Assembly: GCA_035307785.1 (NCBI GenBank)
Contig: DATGHS010000561.1
Coordinates: 1-6,767, forward strand
From: DATGHS01 sp035307785
GTDB taxonomy: Bacteria > Planctomycetota > Planctomycetia > Gemmatales > Gemmataceae
Length of the DNA stretch: 6,767 nt
Direction of reading: 5' to 3'
Under the pieces are notes generated by a model that did no database searches, was not told the DNA's origin, and saw only the letters and a list, made by a program, of their open reading frames with translations. Positions 6,394 to 6,767 of the stretch are shown here, in pieces. The position numbers and the translations under genes are program-made. Within the stretch, counting starts at the first letter, position 1. Every line of letters begins with the position of its first letter.

Positions 6394-6454
6394 GCGTAGA
6401 ACGGAATTTATTCCGTTCGAGACAAGCGTAGAACGGAATAAATTCCGTTCTACG
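6394..6454. repeat. Twin AT-centred palindromes between convergent genes
   Basis: Two related palindromes stand side by side. The first has 9-base arms GAACGGAAT/ATTCCGTTC around TT (6399-6418). The second is a perfect 28-base palindrome with 13-base arms CGTAGAACGGAAT/ATTCCGTTCTACG around AA (6427-6454). Each is preceded by GCGTAGAACGGAAT, so they are also direct repeats of one unit; the first copy lacks the closing TACG. They lie between the end of the ligase operon (6373) and the end of sdhB (6473). They look like a dispersed intergenic element. RNA from either strand would fold into a hairpin and could act as a two-way terminator or 3'-end protector, although no long T-run follows. Confidence 0.85.
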
Positions 6455-6472
6455 TGGCATCGCAGGATAATC

Positions 6473-6767
6473 TTAAGCCCCCTTCAGGCTCGCTTTGAAG
6501 TACTCACGATTCATTTGCGCGATGAACATCACGCTAATCTCTTTCGGGCAGACTGCCTCGCATTCGTATTGATTCGTGCAACTGCCGAAGCCTTCCTTGT
6601 CGTGCTGCTCGATCATTTTCAGCACTCGTCGATAGCGTTCCGGCCGGCCTTGCGGCAGATGCGCCAGGTGCGCGACTTTGGCGGATAGGAACAGCACGGC
6701 CGAGGCGTTCTTGCAAGCGGCGACGCAGGCACCGCAGCCGATGCATTCGGCCGCATCCATCGCCGTT
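6473..6767 (-). CDS. sdhB: Succinate dehydrogenase/fumarate reductase iron-sulfur subunit, C-terminal part
   Basis: This is the C-terminal 97 codons of an SdhB/FrdB protein; the gene runs off the right edge, so its start and N-terminal [2Fe-2S] domain are not in the window. Cysteine ligands for the two other clusters are present. CIGCGACVAACK has the CxxCxxCxxxC spacing for the [4Fe-4S] cluster. Then SCTNQYECEAVCP (Cx5Cx3CP) supplies the later cysteines, which mainly hold the [3Fe-4S] cluster. The linker ASAVLFLSAKVAHLAHLPQG and the tail ISVMFIAQMNREY match the SDH type of Planctomycetes and Bacteroidetes. The subunit passes electrons from the FAD of SdhA to the quinone site at the membrane in the citric acid cycle. 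An internal Met at 6760 is not the start, since the frame stays open to the edge and the motif context continues upstream (Thr-Ala before Met). It is unrelated in function to the convergent ligase operon. Confidence 0.92.
   Translation of the reverse strand, partial: TAMDAAECIGCGACVAACKNASAVLFLSAKVAHLAHLPQGRPERYRRVLKMIEQHDKEGFGSCTNQYECEAVCPKEISVMFIAQMNREYFKASLKGA

Overview
The window looks like a chromosomal segment of a planctomycete, probably of the Pirellulales type. The evidence is a secreted DUF1080 (3-keto-disaccharide hydrolase-like) protein, several kinds of short GC-rich palindromic intergenic repeats, a succinate dehydrogenase iron-sulfur subunit of the kind seen in Planctomycetes and Bacteroidetes, and a three-gene set of ATP-dependent amide-bond ligases. 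The phylum assignment is inferred from gene content; no rRNA or other marker gene is present.

Layout from left to right. Positions 1-189 hold no gene I can support. Positions 190-1503 (minus strand) encode a 12-helix MFS transporter of the EntS/MFS_3 type. It diverges from a secreted DUF1080 protein at 1793-2842 (plus strand). The 289-base gap between the two starts is mostly filled by three copies of a 63-bp tandem repeat that can form alternative hairpins. Between the DUF1080 gene and the next gene lies a nested inverted repeat (2850-2935), one arm of which carries a G-quadruplex-type G-run pattern.

Positions 2983-6373 form a compact plus-strand operon of three different ligases: a RimK-like ATP-grasp protein (305 aa), a circularly permuted ATP-grasp protein (450 aa, 11 bases downstream) and a YbdK-like carboxylate-amine ligase of the GCS2 family (4-base overlap). 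All three keep their family motifs. The close packing suggests they act in sequence to build a small peptide-like or gamma-glutamyl-type metabolite. The product and substrates cannot be read from the sequence, and the window contains no linked precursor peptide, carrier protein, hydrolase or dedicated exporter. This operon is the most interesting content of the window.

The operon converges on the 3' end of a succinate dehydrogenase iron-sulfur subunit gene (sdhB, minus strand, cut by the right edge). The roughly 100 bases between them contain a pair of related AT-centred palindromes, probably a dispersed repeat that may also separate the two converging transcripts.
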